Shown: one piece after another, positions 1 through 6,488 of the stretch
Numbering within the stretch: position 1 is the first letter of the stretch
Layout of the letters: each line of letters opens with the position of its first letter
Source: Bifidobacterium sp. UBA744
GTDB lineage: Bacteria > Actinomycetota > Actinomycetes > Actinomycetales > Bifidobacteriaceae
Assembly (NCBI GenBank): GCA_002298605.1
Contig: DBKS01000039.1
Location: 1-9,832, forward strand
Reading direction: 5' to 3'
Length of the DNA: 9,832 bases
Made by a program: the position numbers and the translations under genes
Notes under the pieces: model-generated
Told to the model about the DNA's origin: nothing
The model's input: only the letters and a program-made list of their open reading frames with translations
The model's database searches: none

Positions 1-22
1 GCCCATGGAAGATCTTGGAATC

Positions 23-823
23 ATGACTTTCACTTGGAACGCCTCGCAGTATTTGAAATTCTCCGACCAGCGCACGCAGCCGAGCCGCGACCTGGTGAAC
101 CGTCTGCCCGCCGATGACGGTTCCGCACGGCGTCTGCTCGACATCGGCTGCGGGCCGGGCAACAGCACCGCCCAACTCCGCGCGCGCTATCCCGGGGCGC
201 AGGCGTTGGGCGTCGATTCGTCGCCGGAGATGATCGCGGCGGCGCGCGAGCAACATCCCGATATGGAGTTTCAGGTGCTTGACGCCAACGATCTCGACAG
301 CCTGCCCGATGATTTCGACGTGGCATTCACCAACGCCTGCCTGCAATGGGTGCCGAACCACCGCAAGGTAATCCCCGCCATGCTGCGACGCGTACGCCCC
401 GGCGGCATGGCGGCCTGCCAGTTCACCGAAACCATCAACCAGCCCGCGCACACTGTCATGCGCGAGCTGGCCGTCAAAGCCCCGTTCTCCGATTACATCG
501 GTGGCGGGGGAATCCGCCCCTATCATCATCTGGGAGGCAGCCACTTCGATGTCGGCGCCTACTACGATCTCATCGCGCCTCTGTCAAAACACGCGGAAGT
601 ATGGGAGACAACCTACTGGCATGCGCTGAAAGGTTACGCAGGCGTCGTCGAATGGTATCGGGGCACTGGTTTGCGCCCGTATCTGTCGCAACTGCCCACC
701 GACGAATTGAGGCGGGCCTATGAGCAGGCATTCGTCGACCGGCTGCGCGCGGTCTATCCGCTGCAGGCCGACGGCACCGTGCTGATTCCCATGCCACGTT
801 TCTTTTTCCTCGCCCAACTCTGA
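23..823 (+). CDS. tam: Trans-aconitate 2-methyltransferase-like SAM-dependent methyltransferase
   Basis: Predicted cytosolic class I methyltransferase. In E. coli, Tam transfers a methyl group from S-adenosylmethionine to trans-aconitate, a by-product that inhibits aconitase. From the start at 23 the protein is 266 residues, close to the usual Tam length of about 250. The SAM-binding motif I is LLDIGCGPGNS (residues 38-48), followed by the acidic end of beta-2 in GVDSSPEM (63-70) and the post-motif region FTNACLQWVPNH (102-113). Tam-like signatures continue with ETTYWH (195-200) and TGLRPYLSQLP (215-225), and the C-terminus YPLQADGTVLIPMPRFFF closely follows E. coli Tam. An upstream in-frame ATG at 5 adds six residues. 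I prefer 23 because MTFTWNASQYLKF aligns with the Tam N-terminus; GGAAG at 7-11 is a possible but distant ribosome binding site. The trans-aconitate substrate is inferred from similarity, and a related small acid is possible. Confidence 0.85.
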   Translation: MTFTWNASQYLKFSDQRTQPSRDLVNRLPADDGSARRLLDIGCGPGNSTAQLRARYPGAQALGVDSSPEMIAAAREQHPDMEFQVLDANDLDSLPDDFDVAFTNACLQWVPNHRKVIPAMLRRVRPGGMAACQFTETINQPAHTVMRELAVKAPFSDYIGGGGIRPYHHLGGSHFDVGAYYDLIAPLSKHAEVWETTYWHALKGYAGVVEWYRGTGLRPYLSQLPTDELRRAYEQAFVDRLRAVYPLQADGTVLIPMPRFFFLAQL

Positions 824-826
824 CGA

Positions 827-832
827 TAGAAT
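827..832 (+). promoter_or_regulatory. -10-like hexamer TAGAAT for a probable leaderless start at 839
   Basis: TAGAAT (5 of 6 to TATAAT) lies 4 nt after the tam stop and ends exactly 6 nt before the ATG of the next gene, so transcription would begin at or next to the A of the ATG. No Shine-Dalgarno sequence precedes that ATG. TANNNT a few bases before the start codon is the known signature of leaderless mRNAs in Actinobacteria. No convincing -35 box is visible (T-rich stretch at about 801-810). Confidence 0.5.
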
Positions 833-838
833 GCTCGC

Positions 839-1279
839 ATGGAAATTCGCGAATACGACAGGGCGACCGACCAGGCCCGCGCCATCCGAACGGCGGTGTT
901 CGTCGTGGAGAAGGATTACCGGCCGGAATTCGACGAGTGGGACGAACCCGGTCGCGCCACGCATCTGCTGGCTTTCGAGGGCGGCCGCGCCATAGCGACA
1001 TGCCGCTTCTTTCCCGACCCCGAACACACCGATCAGCTTGGCCGCTGGGTGATCGCGCGGCTGGCGGTGGCTGCCGGCGAACGGGGACGCGGCGTCGGCA
1101 AAATGATGCTGTCCGAGGCGGAACGCCGCATTCTGGCAGCGGGCGGACGGATTGCCGCAGTGCATTCCGAAGACAAAAACTTCGCGATGTATGAGCACTT
1201 CGGATATCAGGCCACCGACGAATTCTTCGACAACGGCACCCATGGCTGGATGGTCAAAGCGCTGAAAACAGCGGATTGA
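839..1279 (+). CDS. GNAT-family N-acetyltransferase, YjcF/ElaA-like
   Basis: A 146-residue single-domain acetyltransferase that would use acetyl-CoA to acetylate a small molecule or protein amine; the substrate is unknown. The order of features fits the YjcF/ElaA branch. An N-terminal IRTAVFVVEKDYRPEFDEWDE (residues 16-36) matches the family's 'xxVFVxEQ..xxxEfDexD' start, then THLLAFEGGRAIATCRF (41-57). The acetyl-CoA pyrophosphate loop is ERGRGVGK (81-88) after the beta-4 strand IARLAV. HSEDKNFAMYEHFGYQATDEFFDNGTHGWMVK (109-140) matches the family's C-terminal half, where an FYxxxGF element is followed by FxxxGIxHxxM. The gene follows tam by 15 nt, so it may be partly co-transcribed, but it appears to have its own leaderless promoter. 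No Shine-Dalgarno is visible. The ATG at 831 is out of frame with the protein and was not used. Confidence 0.88.
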   Translation: MEIREYDRATDQARAIRTAVFVVEKDYRPEFDEWDEPGRATHLLAFEGGRAIATCRFFPDPEHTDQLGRWVIARLAVAAGERGRGVGKMMLSEAERRILAAGGRIAAVHSEDKNFAMYEHFGYQATDEFFDNGTHGWMVKALKTAD

Positions 1280-1333
1280 GTCCCGTGGCATGGTGCTTGC
1301 GGCATTATGTGCAAAGGCACATCATTCCCGCCA

Positions 1334-1339
1334 TACAAT
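1334..1339 (+). promoter_or_regulatory. -10-like hexamer TACAAT for a probable leaderless start at 1346
   Basis: TACAAT (5 of 6 to TATAAT) ends 6 nt before the ATG at 1346, the same geometry as at 827-832 before the previous gene. No ribosome binding site lies in the 66-nt gap. This supports 1346 over the in-frame ATG at 1307, since a transcript beginning at about 1346 would not contain 1307. No clear -35 hexamer is seen. Confidence 0.5.
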
Positions 1340-1345
1340 GGCAGC

Positions 1346-2629
1346 ATGCAGATTCGACCGATTACCGCCGCTGACGACGTTGCGATGGCCGCCATTGTGC
1401 GCAGCAGCCTAGCCGCGCAGGGACTCGATATTCCCGGCACCGCGTATTTCGACCCGGAACTCGATCATTTGAGCACGTTCTATCAGGCCGCCGGCGCCTA
1501 TTTCGTCGCCATCGACGACGATGGAATCGTGACCGGCGGAGCCGGATTCGCGGCATTCCCCAACCAACCCGGCGTGGCCGAACTGCAAAAGCTGTACGTC
1601 TCCCCCGTCGCACGGCATCAGGGACTTGGCCATCAACTCGTCGCGCTTGTGGAGCAGCGCGCCGCCGAAGCCGGATATGCCACGCTGTACTTGGAGACCC
1701 ACCACAACCTCAGGGACGCGATACACCTCTATCGGCAACTCGGTTACACGCAACTGGACGGCCCGCTGCCCGACACCACGCACACCACCATGGACCTGTT
1801 CTTCTCCAAGCAATTGCACCGGACCGCAAAGCAGAACGCAGCCGATCCCAGGGCTACTTCCAGCTACCAACTGCCCAAGGGATTCGAACACTGCTCGAAA
1901 CTTGGGCCAGTGGTCAAGGCCCCAACCGCACTGGAACGGGTACGGGCTGTGGTAACGATTCTGGTCGGTCCGGGCGGCTGCCCGTGGGACAAGCGGCAGA
2001 CGAATCAAAGCCTGCTCAAGAACCTGTTGGAGGAAACCTACGAATTCGTCGACACGGTTGAAGAGGACGACCGCGAGGGCATGCGCGAGGAACTCGGCGA
2101 CCTGCTCATGCAGTCGATCTATCAGGCGGCCGTCTGCGCGAAGGACCAATCCGATCCGTTCACACTCGACGAGGTCTGCGATCGATTGGTGGACAAGCTC
2201 ATCACCCGACACCCGCATGTGTTCGCGCCGGACGGCGATCCGCACGCCGGCCATGAGGACAGTCCGGAGGAAATGCTGGCCGTATGGAACGCGATGAAAC
2301 AGCGCGAAAAGCATCGCAAGTCGGTGGTCGAAGGCATTGCTCGCGCACAGGGCGCGTTCCCCCGCGCGGCGAAGATCATTCACCGAGCCGCCGAGTCCGG
2401 GCATGCGCAGCTACTGGACCAGGCGCTCGCCTCTGCGGACGACGATGCCTCCAAGTCCGCCGGCCCCGACAAATCGGCAGTTTCGGCCAGCGCATACGCC
2501 AACCGCGTTCTGGCCATCATTCGCGAGGCGGACGCCAACGGCATCGACATGGAATCCGCCTTACGCAACCGCCTACGCGAAGTGGAGCAACGTCTCACCG
2601 CTCTGGAATCATCCGCGGAGCAGAGATAG
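1346..2629 (+). CDS. GNAT acetyltransferase-MazG nucleoside triphosphate pyrophosphohydrolase fusion
   Basis: A 427-residue two-domain protein. Residues 1-155 form a GNAT acetyltransferase: QKLYVSPVARHQGLGHQLV (81-99) carries the RxxGxG acetyl-CoA loop, and AIHLYRQLGY (125-134) is the usual C-terminal motif. After a polar linker (about 156-190), residues 191-345 are a MazG domain: GGCPWDKRQTNQSLLKNLLEE, the metal-binding EExxE (E229, E230, E233) and ExxD (E249, D252), RHPHVF (288-293), and a WNAMKQREK segment like the end of the first MazG repeat. MazG enzymes hydrolyse (d)NTPs to NMP and pyrophosphate using Mg2+, clearing aberrant nucleotides or affecting (p)ppGpp. The rest resembles the second MazG repeat (VLAIIREADANGIDMESALRNRLREVEQRL), but its metal-binding acidic pairs are missing. 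The ATG at 1307 would add 13 residues without a ribosome binding site. The MazG call is firm; the role of the acetyltransferase half is unknown. Confidence 0.88.
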   Translation: MQIRPITAADDVAMAAIVRSSLAAQGLDIPGTAYFDPELDHLSTFYQAAGAYFVAIDDDGIVTGGAGFAAFPNQPGVAELQKLYVSPVARHQGLGHQLVALVEQRAAEAGYATLYLETHHNLRDAIHLYRQLGYTQLDGPLPDTTHTTMDLFFSKQLHRTAKQNAADPRATSSYQLPKGFEHCSKLGPVVKAPTALERVRAVVTILVGPGGCPWDKRQTNQSLLKNLLEETYEFVDTVEEDDREGMREELGDLLMQSIYQAAVCAKDQSDPFTLDEVCDRLVDKLITRHPHVFAPDGDPHAGHEDSPEEMLAVWNAMKQREKHRKSVVEGIARAQGAFPRAAKIIHRAAESGHAQLLDQALASADDDASKSAGPDKSAVSASAYANRVLAIIREADANGIDMESALRNRLREVEQRLTALESSAEQR

Positions 2630-2672
2630 GCCGGCGTGGCGTTTCGTAACGCGAATGGGCGATGATGATGGC

Positions 2673-4148
2673 ATGACCGACATGACGAGAGCATCGAGAA
2701 CGACCACGCCCACCACAGACGCCAAATCCATGCGACTCGAGCACGATTGCATCGGCGAGATGGGCGTGCCCGCCGACGTCTATTGGGGCATTCACACACA
2801 GCGAGCCATCGGCAACTTCACTGTTTCCGATGTCACGGACGGCGACCATCCCTCACTCATCAGGGCGTATGCAACGGTTAAACGCGCCTGTGCCACCGCC
2901 AACGCCGAGCTTGGTCTGATCGACGGCGCCAAGGCCAAGCTGATTGAACAGGCATGTCTAGAAATCGAGGACGGCGGTCTGGCCGACCAGTTCCCGGTGG
3001 ATGTGCTGCAGGGTGGCGCCGGCACCAGCGCCAACATGAACATGAACGAGGTGATCGCCAACCGCGCGCTCGAATTGGCCGGACATCCCCGCGGCGACTA
3101 CACATTCATTCACCCCAACGACCACGTCAACCATTCGCAATCCACGAACGACACGTATCCGGCGGCGTGCAAGCTCGCCATCGTCGATGCGCTGCGCCCG
3201 CTTATCAACGCCACCAACCAACTGCGCCAATCGCTGCACAATCTGGCCGACAAGCATGCCAATGACGTCAAACTCGGCCGCACTCAACTGCAGGACGCGG
3301 TCCCGATGACCTTCGGCCAGGAATTCCATGCCTTCGCCAGCTTTCTCAAACTCGACATGGCGGCGATGGAACAACTCATACCGGATCTGTGCGTGCTGAA
3401 TCTGGGAGCTACCGCCATTGGCACCGGCATCTGCGCGGATCTTCGATTCCGCACCAGCGCAACCAGGCATCTCAGGCGCATCACCGGACTTCCCATCACC
3501 GCCGCGCCGGACCCGATCGCGGCCATGACCGACATGAGCGCCTATATTGCGGCCTCCGCGGTATTGAAAAACCTGGCCATTCATTTGAAGAAGGCGGCTG
3601 ACGACCTGCGGTTGCTCAATTCGGGGCCGCGATCCGGCTTCGGGGACATCCATCTGCAACCTCGTCAGGCGGGCTCCAGCATCATGCCGGCTAAGGTGAA
3701 TCCGGTGATCCCAGAATGCGTGGACCAAAGCTGCTTCACCATCTTCGGGATGGACGTGACGGTCAATTGGGCGGCCGCCGAGGGCCAGCTGCAGCTCAAT
3801 GCCTTCGACCCGCTGATCGTGCACCAGATTCTGACCGGCATGCATCTGATGACCCGCGCAATGGATATGTTCCGCGAGCGCTGCATCGAAGGAATTCAGG
3901 TCGATTTGAAAACCGGTCGAGAGCATGCCCTGCGTTCCCCCGCCATCTCCGCCGCACTGAACGACGTCATCGGCTATGAGGCCGCCAGCGCGATCTCGGC
4001 GGAAGCTGTGGCCTCCGGTCGAACGATTCGCGAGGTCGCCGCCGAACGCACCGATCTGAACGACGAGGAACTCGACCATCTGCTTGATCCGGCCTCGCTG
4101 TCCCGGCGACTCGGACAAACCTGTCGCGAGCATCGGCCACAGGCATAG
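2673..4148 (+). CDS. aspA: Aspartate ammonia-lyase (aspartase)
   Basis: Predicted cytosolic homotetrameric enzyme that interconverts L-aspartate with fumarate and ammonia. The protein is 491 residues from this start, slightly longer than E. coli AspA. Superfamily signatures are all present: GGAGTSANMNMNE (114-126), HPNDHVNHSQSTND (147-160), GRTQLQDAVPMTFGQEF (202-218), and the catalytic serine loop GSSIMPAKVNPVIPE (334-348). GGAGTS, LQDAVP and AAEGQLQLN (368-376) favour aspartase over class II fumarase, which usually has GSGTS and THLMDA-type sequences. The start is uncertain: in-frame ATGs occur at 2655, 2673, 2682 and 2730. The conserved region begins at MRLEHDCIGEMGVP (ATG 2730), so residues 1-19 are a poorly conserved Thr-rich tail. 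I chose 2673 because GATGAT at 2661-2666 gives the same -10-N6-ATG geometry as the two preceding genes. No strong ribosome binding site is visible. It starts 43 nt after the GNAT-MazG gene. Confidence 0.9.
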   Translation: MTDMTRASRTTTPTTDAKSMRLEHDCIGEMGVPADVYWGIHTQRAIGNFTVSDVTDGDHPSLIRAYATVKRACATANAELGLIDGAKAKLIEQACLEIEDGGLADQFPVDVLQGGAGTSANMNMNEVIANRALELAGHPRGDYTFIHPNDHVNHSQSTNDTYPAACKLAIVDALRPLINATNQLRQSLHNLADKHANDVKLGRTQLQDAVPMTFGQEFHAFASFLKLDMAAMEQLIPDLCVLNLGATAIGTGICADLRFRTSATRHLRRITGLPITAAPDPIAAMTDMSAYIAASAVLKNLAIHLKKAADDLRLLNSGPRSGFGDIHLQPRQAGSSIMPAKVNPVIPECVDQSCFTIFGMDVTVNWAAAEGQLQLNAFDPLIVHQILTGMHLMTRAMDMFRERCIEGIQVDLKTGREHALRSPAISAALNDVIGYEAASAISAEAVASGRTIREVAAERTDLNDEELDHLLDPASLSRRLGQTCREHRPQA

Positions 4149-4199
4149 CGAGCCAAGTCCCCCGCCCCACCGGCAATCGCCTTACAGTTCCTTGGCGCG
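4149..4199. repeat. Imperfect inverted repeat at the convergent aspA/permease junction
   Basis: CGAGCCAAG (4149-4157) and CTTGGCGCG (4191-4199) can pair at 8 of 9 positions around a 33-nt loop, and the right arm lies in the permease coding end. The short junction has no compact hairpin with a T-run, so I do not call a terminator. This could help end transcription from both sides or be chance. Confidence 0.2.
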
Positions 4200-4940
4200 G
4201 TAGACGCGCAACGAGCACAGCACGGAGATGACCAGCACCGCTACGGTCACGACGCCTCCGACCGTTGCCGCCGTGACCGTATGCTCGGACAGAGCCGTCA
4301 CGGCACGTTCCACATCGTCCAGAACGGATTGCGGCAGTGTGACGGCCAGCGCGAGTGCCGCGACCACCAGCACGACCATGGCCACAAGCATTACGGTGAC
4401 CGCCTTTTGCGCGGGAAAACGGTACAGCAACGGATATGCCACCGATTCCAGCAGTATGAAGATGACCATCGCGGCGAATACCGCGGCCGTGTCGTCACCG
4501 GACCAGAGGGCCACGGCACCTGTTGCGGCGGTTGCGAACGCGTTGAGTATCAGGATGCAGGCGATTTCCTCGATCAGAAACGTCAATGCGCATGCGATCA
4601 TCGTCGCATAACGTCCCAGTACCTGATGGGTGCGGTTGACGGGAATCAGCCCGTTCATCCACTCGTTCCGCCCTTCGGACTCATAGAAGAACACATACAT
4701 CGCCATCACGATGAACAGGGCGAAGCACGAGCCGTTGACGGCGCCGGATGAGAAGTCCGCCAACGGGCGCATGTCGCCATTTCCGGAGACGAGCGCGACC
4801 ACCAATGTGAATACTGGCGCGAACCCGAGCATCAGCCACAGATTCGACCCGCCGCCCCTGATGCGATGGAAGTCCAGTCGGCAGGCGTTGAGAATGGCAC
4901 GGCCGGTGTCCGCGGGAGGGGTGGGAAGCATACGTGTCAT
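4182..4940 (-). CDS. ABC-2-type transporter permease subunit
   Basis: A 252-residue integral membrane protein, predicted to be the channel half of an ABC exporter whose ATPase is encoded immediately upstream. About six hydrophobic segments are visible (near residues 34-51, 70-86, 110-137, 153-172, 180-201 and 224-244). A charged cytoplasmic loop, YESEGRNEWMNGLIPVNRTHQVLGRY (86-111), follows segment two. That loop with 'P(V/I)(N/S)R...VLGKY' is typical of the ABC2_membrane_5 group of permeases found with YtrB-like ATPases. The start ATG overlaps the ATPase stop as ATGA (4937-4940), and GGAGG (4948-4952 on the opposite strand) lies 7 nt upstream, so the start is well supported and translationally coupled. 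The transported substrate cannot be read from the sequence. Confidence 0.87.
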   Translation of the reverse strand: MTRMLPTPPADTGRAILNACRLDFHRIRGGGSNLWLMLGFAPVFTLVVALVSGNGDMRPLADFSSGAVNGSCFALFIVMAMYVFFYESEGRNEWMNGLIPVNRTHQVLGRYATMIACALTFLIEEIACILILNAFATAATGAVALWSGDDTAAVFAAMVIFILLESVAYPLLYRFPAQKAVTVMLVAMVVLVVAALALAVTLPQSVLDDVERAVTALSEHTVTAATVGGVVTVAVLVISVLCSLRVYRAKEL

Positions 4941-5863
4941 CGCGACACCTCCATGTCGTCCGCAAGGCTGCCGTCCGCGACGGCATCCTTCGCATTGGTC
5001 AGTCGAATGATGTCGTCGATGCTCGCAGGTTCGACGACCAGCCCGGCATGCTCCGGCAGTCTGCTGAGGTAATCGGCTCGGACCAGTGCGTCAAAGCCCG
5101 TGCCGTAGACGCGCGTTCCGTCCGCCACGGCGTCGACGGCCGCCAACTTGTCGGGACCGCCTTTGACCAGACGGAAGGATTCCTCGAATTCGTCCTTGGG
5201 CCCACTGTAGTACAGCCGTCCGCCGGTGATGTAGGTGATGAAGTCGGCGCCGCGTTCCAAGTCGGAGGTGATATGGGTGGAGAGCAGCACCGCATGCCTG
5301 CCGTCCTCGATGTAGGCGTGCAGGATGTCCATCAGTTCGTCGCGCGAGAGCACGTCAAGGCCGCTGGTGGGCTCGTCGAGGATCAGCAGCTTGGCGTCAT
5401 GGCTCAGGGCCACGGCGAGCATGAGCTTCGTCCGCATGCCACGCGACAGTTCCTTGACCTTCTTGCCACGGTCAAGGTCGAAGCGTCGAAGATACCCGTC
5501 AAAGACGGTCTTGTTCCATGCGGGATACATGGGCGCCATCACCCGTTCAACCTGGCTTACGCTCCATGTTTCCATGAAGTACGAACCATCGAATACCACG
5601 CCGACTTCGGCTTTGACCCGCTCCTCCCGCGTGATGGCGTCAAGTCCAAGCACCTGGATCGCGCCGGCATCGCGTCGGATCATGTTGAGGATCAGCTTGA
5701 TCAGCGTGGATTTGCCCGCGCCGTTGGGGCCGATCAGCCCCATGATATAGCCGGGCGGCAAGTCGAAGGTCACGTCATCCAATGTGAAGCCCGAATCATA
5801 GCGTTTCGTCACGCCGGTGACGGAAAGAGCCATCACCTCCGCACTTGAGGTTTCGTTAAGCAT
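4937..5863 (-). CDS. ABC transporter ATP-binding protein, YtrB/BcrA-like
   Basis: A 308-residue cytoplasmic ATPase that would power the permease encoded after it. Walker A is GPNGAGKST (45-53), the signature is LSRGM (139-143, in place of LSGGQ), Walker B is LLILDEP (159-165), the D-loop is SGLD and the switch histidine is H197 in STH. The Q-loop region reads VGVVFDGSYF, with no glutamine, as is common in the YtrB/YhcH-type ATPases that also have the LS(K/R)GM signature. The last 90 residues form an extension after the ATPase core, as is usual in these exporters. Start: ATG at 5863 is preceded by AAGGA (5870-5874) at 6-nt spacing, giving a 31-nt overlap with the regulator gene. A second in-frame ATG at 5833 overlaps the regulator stop as TGATG and has GGAGG only 2 nt away, so an alternative shorter product is possible. 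Confidence 0.92.
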   Translation of the reverse strand: MLNETSSAEVMALSVTGVTKRYDSGFTLDDVTFDLPPGYIMGLIGPNGAGKSTLIKLILNMIRRDAGAIQVLGLDAITREERVKAEVGVVFDGSYFMETWSVSQVERVMAPMYPAWNKTVFDGYLRRFDLDRGKKVKELSRGMRTKLMLAVALSHDAKLLILDEPTSGLDVLSRDELMDILHAYIEDGRHAVLLSTHITSDLERGADFITYITGGRLYYSGPKDEFEESFRLVKGGPDKLAAVDAVADGTRVYGTGFDALVRADYLSRLPEHAGLVVEPASIDDIIRLTNAKDAVADGSLADDMEVSR

Positions 5864-6237
5864 GATGCGTCCTTATATGTCTGGTCGAGCAGATCATGCA
5901 GATCGCGCAGCGGCAGGTTGACAGCTTTGGCGGCTTTGCACGCCTCGGCAAGGCCCGCCTCGGCCTTGTCCAGGAGGGTCCGCCTCATGACCTCGTTGCC
6001 GCGGTCCAGAACGAAGCACCCCTTGCCCTGCACGTTCTGCACGATGCCCTCGTCGGCCAGCTCGTTATACGCCCTGGTAACCGTAAGCACCGATACGCGC
6101 AGCTCCCTGGCCAATTTTCGCAGGGATGGCAGCGCCTCCCCCGCCTTGAGGTCGCCGTTGAACACCGCGGCGCGGATCTGTGTTGTGATCTGCTCGTAGA
6201 TGGGTTCGCCGGACACGGACGAAATGATCAGTTTCAT
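5833..6237 (-). CDS. GntR-family transcriptional regulator, YtrA subfamily
   Basis: A 134-residue DNA-binding protein. Residues 11-77 are a GntR winged helix: EPIYEQITTQIRAAVFNGDLKAGEALPS, recognition region RELRVSVLTVTRAYNELADEGIV, and wing VQGKGCFV. The short C-terminal tail (about 55 residues, helical) and lack of a metabolite-binding FadR/HutC domain place it in the YtrA subfamily, whose members typically repress an ABC-transporter operon containing their own gene. Here it is the first gene of exactly such an operon. Start ATG at 6237 is preceded by AAAGGG (6243-6248) at 5-nt spacing; the adjacent TTG at 6240 would add one residue and is less likely. The nested palindrome 38 nt upstream is its probable binding site. 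The inducing signal is unknown; characterised relatives respond to cell-wall-active compounds. Confidence 0.93.
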   Translation of the reverse strand: MKLIISSVSGEPIYEQITTQIRAAVFNGDLKAGEALPSLRKLARELRVSVLTVTRAYNELADEGIVQNVQGKGCFVLDRGNEVMRRTLLDKAEAGLAEACKAAKAVNLPLRDLHDLLDQTYKDASCLTKPQVRR

Positions 6238-6274
6238 CAATGCCCTTTCTCGTGGATTGCGTCGGCGCGACAGC

Positions 6275-6312
6275 TAACTGTGTAACTGTTATACACAACA
6301 GTAACACAGTTA
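6275..6312. promoter_or_regulatory. Nested palindromic operator of the GntR-ABC operon
   Basis: The left arm TAACTGTGTAACTGTT (6275-6290) and right arm AACAGTAACACAGTTA (6297-6312) are inverted repeats matching at 15 of 16 positions around ATACAC. Each arm holds two copies of TAACTGT in tandem, 8 bp apart, so there are four half-sites (6275-6281, 6283-6289, 6298-6304 with one mismatch, 6306-6312). A -10-like TATAAC for the leftward operon lies at 6288-6293 on the - strand, in the centre. Binding there would block transcription, which fits autorepression by the adjacent GntR protein. The match is seen directly; the role is inferred. Confidence 0.65.
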
Positions 6313-6320
6313 CGACCCGC

Positions 6321-6337
6321 GCGACACCACGTGTCGC
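6321..6337. repeat. Perfect 7-3-7 palindrome in the divergent control region
   Basis: GCGACAC, spacer CAC, GTGTCGC: a perfect 7-bp inverted repeat. It lies upstream of both divergent operons, 9 bp from the GntR-type operator and about 80 bp before the rightward -35 box. It could be a second operator or a small hairpin. There is no T-run, so it is not a terminator. No regulator can be assigned from sequence. Confidence 0.4.
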
Positions 6338-6412
6338 ACAGCGTCGAACAATCCTCGCAGACCACGAACCCAGCCACGCACGGGACCCAGGGCAGCCGGC
6401 CATAAATACGTA

Positions 6413-6448
6413 AAGTACTTGACATTATACCCCGAACGACCCTACGAT
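6413..6448 (+). promoter_or_regulatory. Promoter of the MarR-TIM-barrel operon with palindrome over the -35 box
   Basis: TTGACA (6419-6424, perfect -35) is followed after 18 bp by TACGAT (6443-6448, 4 of 6 to TATAAT). Transcription would start near 6455, after the in-frame ATG at 6447, leaving about 34 nt of leader before the ATG at 6489. The perfect 8-bp palindrome AAGTACTT (6413-6420) overlaps the -35 box and is a candidate operator half, possibly for the MarR protein itself. Confidence 0.6.
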
Positions 6449-6488
6449 GGGCTGCGACAGCGTAAGCCTTGCCACCAAAGGAGGGGCC

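Noticed and set aside
1307..1345. Start of the GNAT-MazG gene at 1307
   Set aside because: The added residues MCKGTSFPPYNGS lie outside the GNAT fold, no ribosome binding site precedes them, and the candidate -10 at 1334-1339 lies downstream.
2958..4133. Long open frame (391 codons) on the - strand opposite aspA
   Set aside because: Composition effect of G+C-rich coding DNA. The translation has no recognisable motif and the opposite strand encodes an unmistakable aspartase.
2673..4148. Fumarase (class II) instead of aspartase
   Set aside because: The shared signature GSSIMPAKVNP is ambiguous, but GGAGTS, GRTQLQDAVP and EGQLQLN favour aspartate ammonia-lyase.
4149..4181. Rho-independent terminator between aspA and the permease
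   Set aside because: No compact G+C-rich hairpin followed by a T-run on either strand; only a weak long-loop inverted repeat.
4934..5848. Long + strand frame (304 codons) opposite the ABC ATPase
   Set aside because: It is antisense to a protein with every ABC ATPase motif, and no family features are visible in its own translation.
6447..6488. Start of the MarR gene at 6447
   Set aside because: It lies within the -10 of a good promoter, while ATG 6489 has an AAAGGAGG ribosome binding site.
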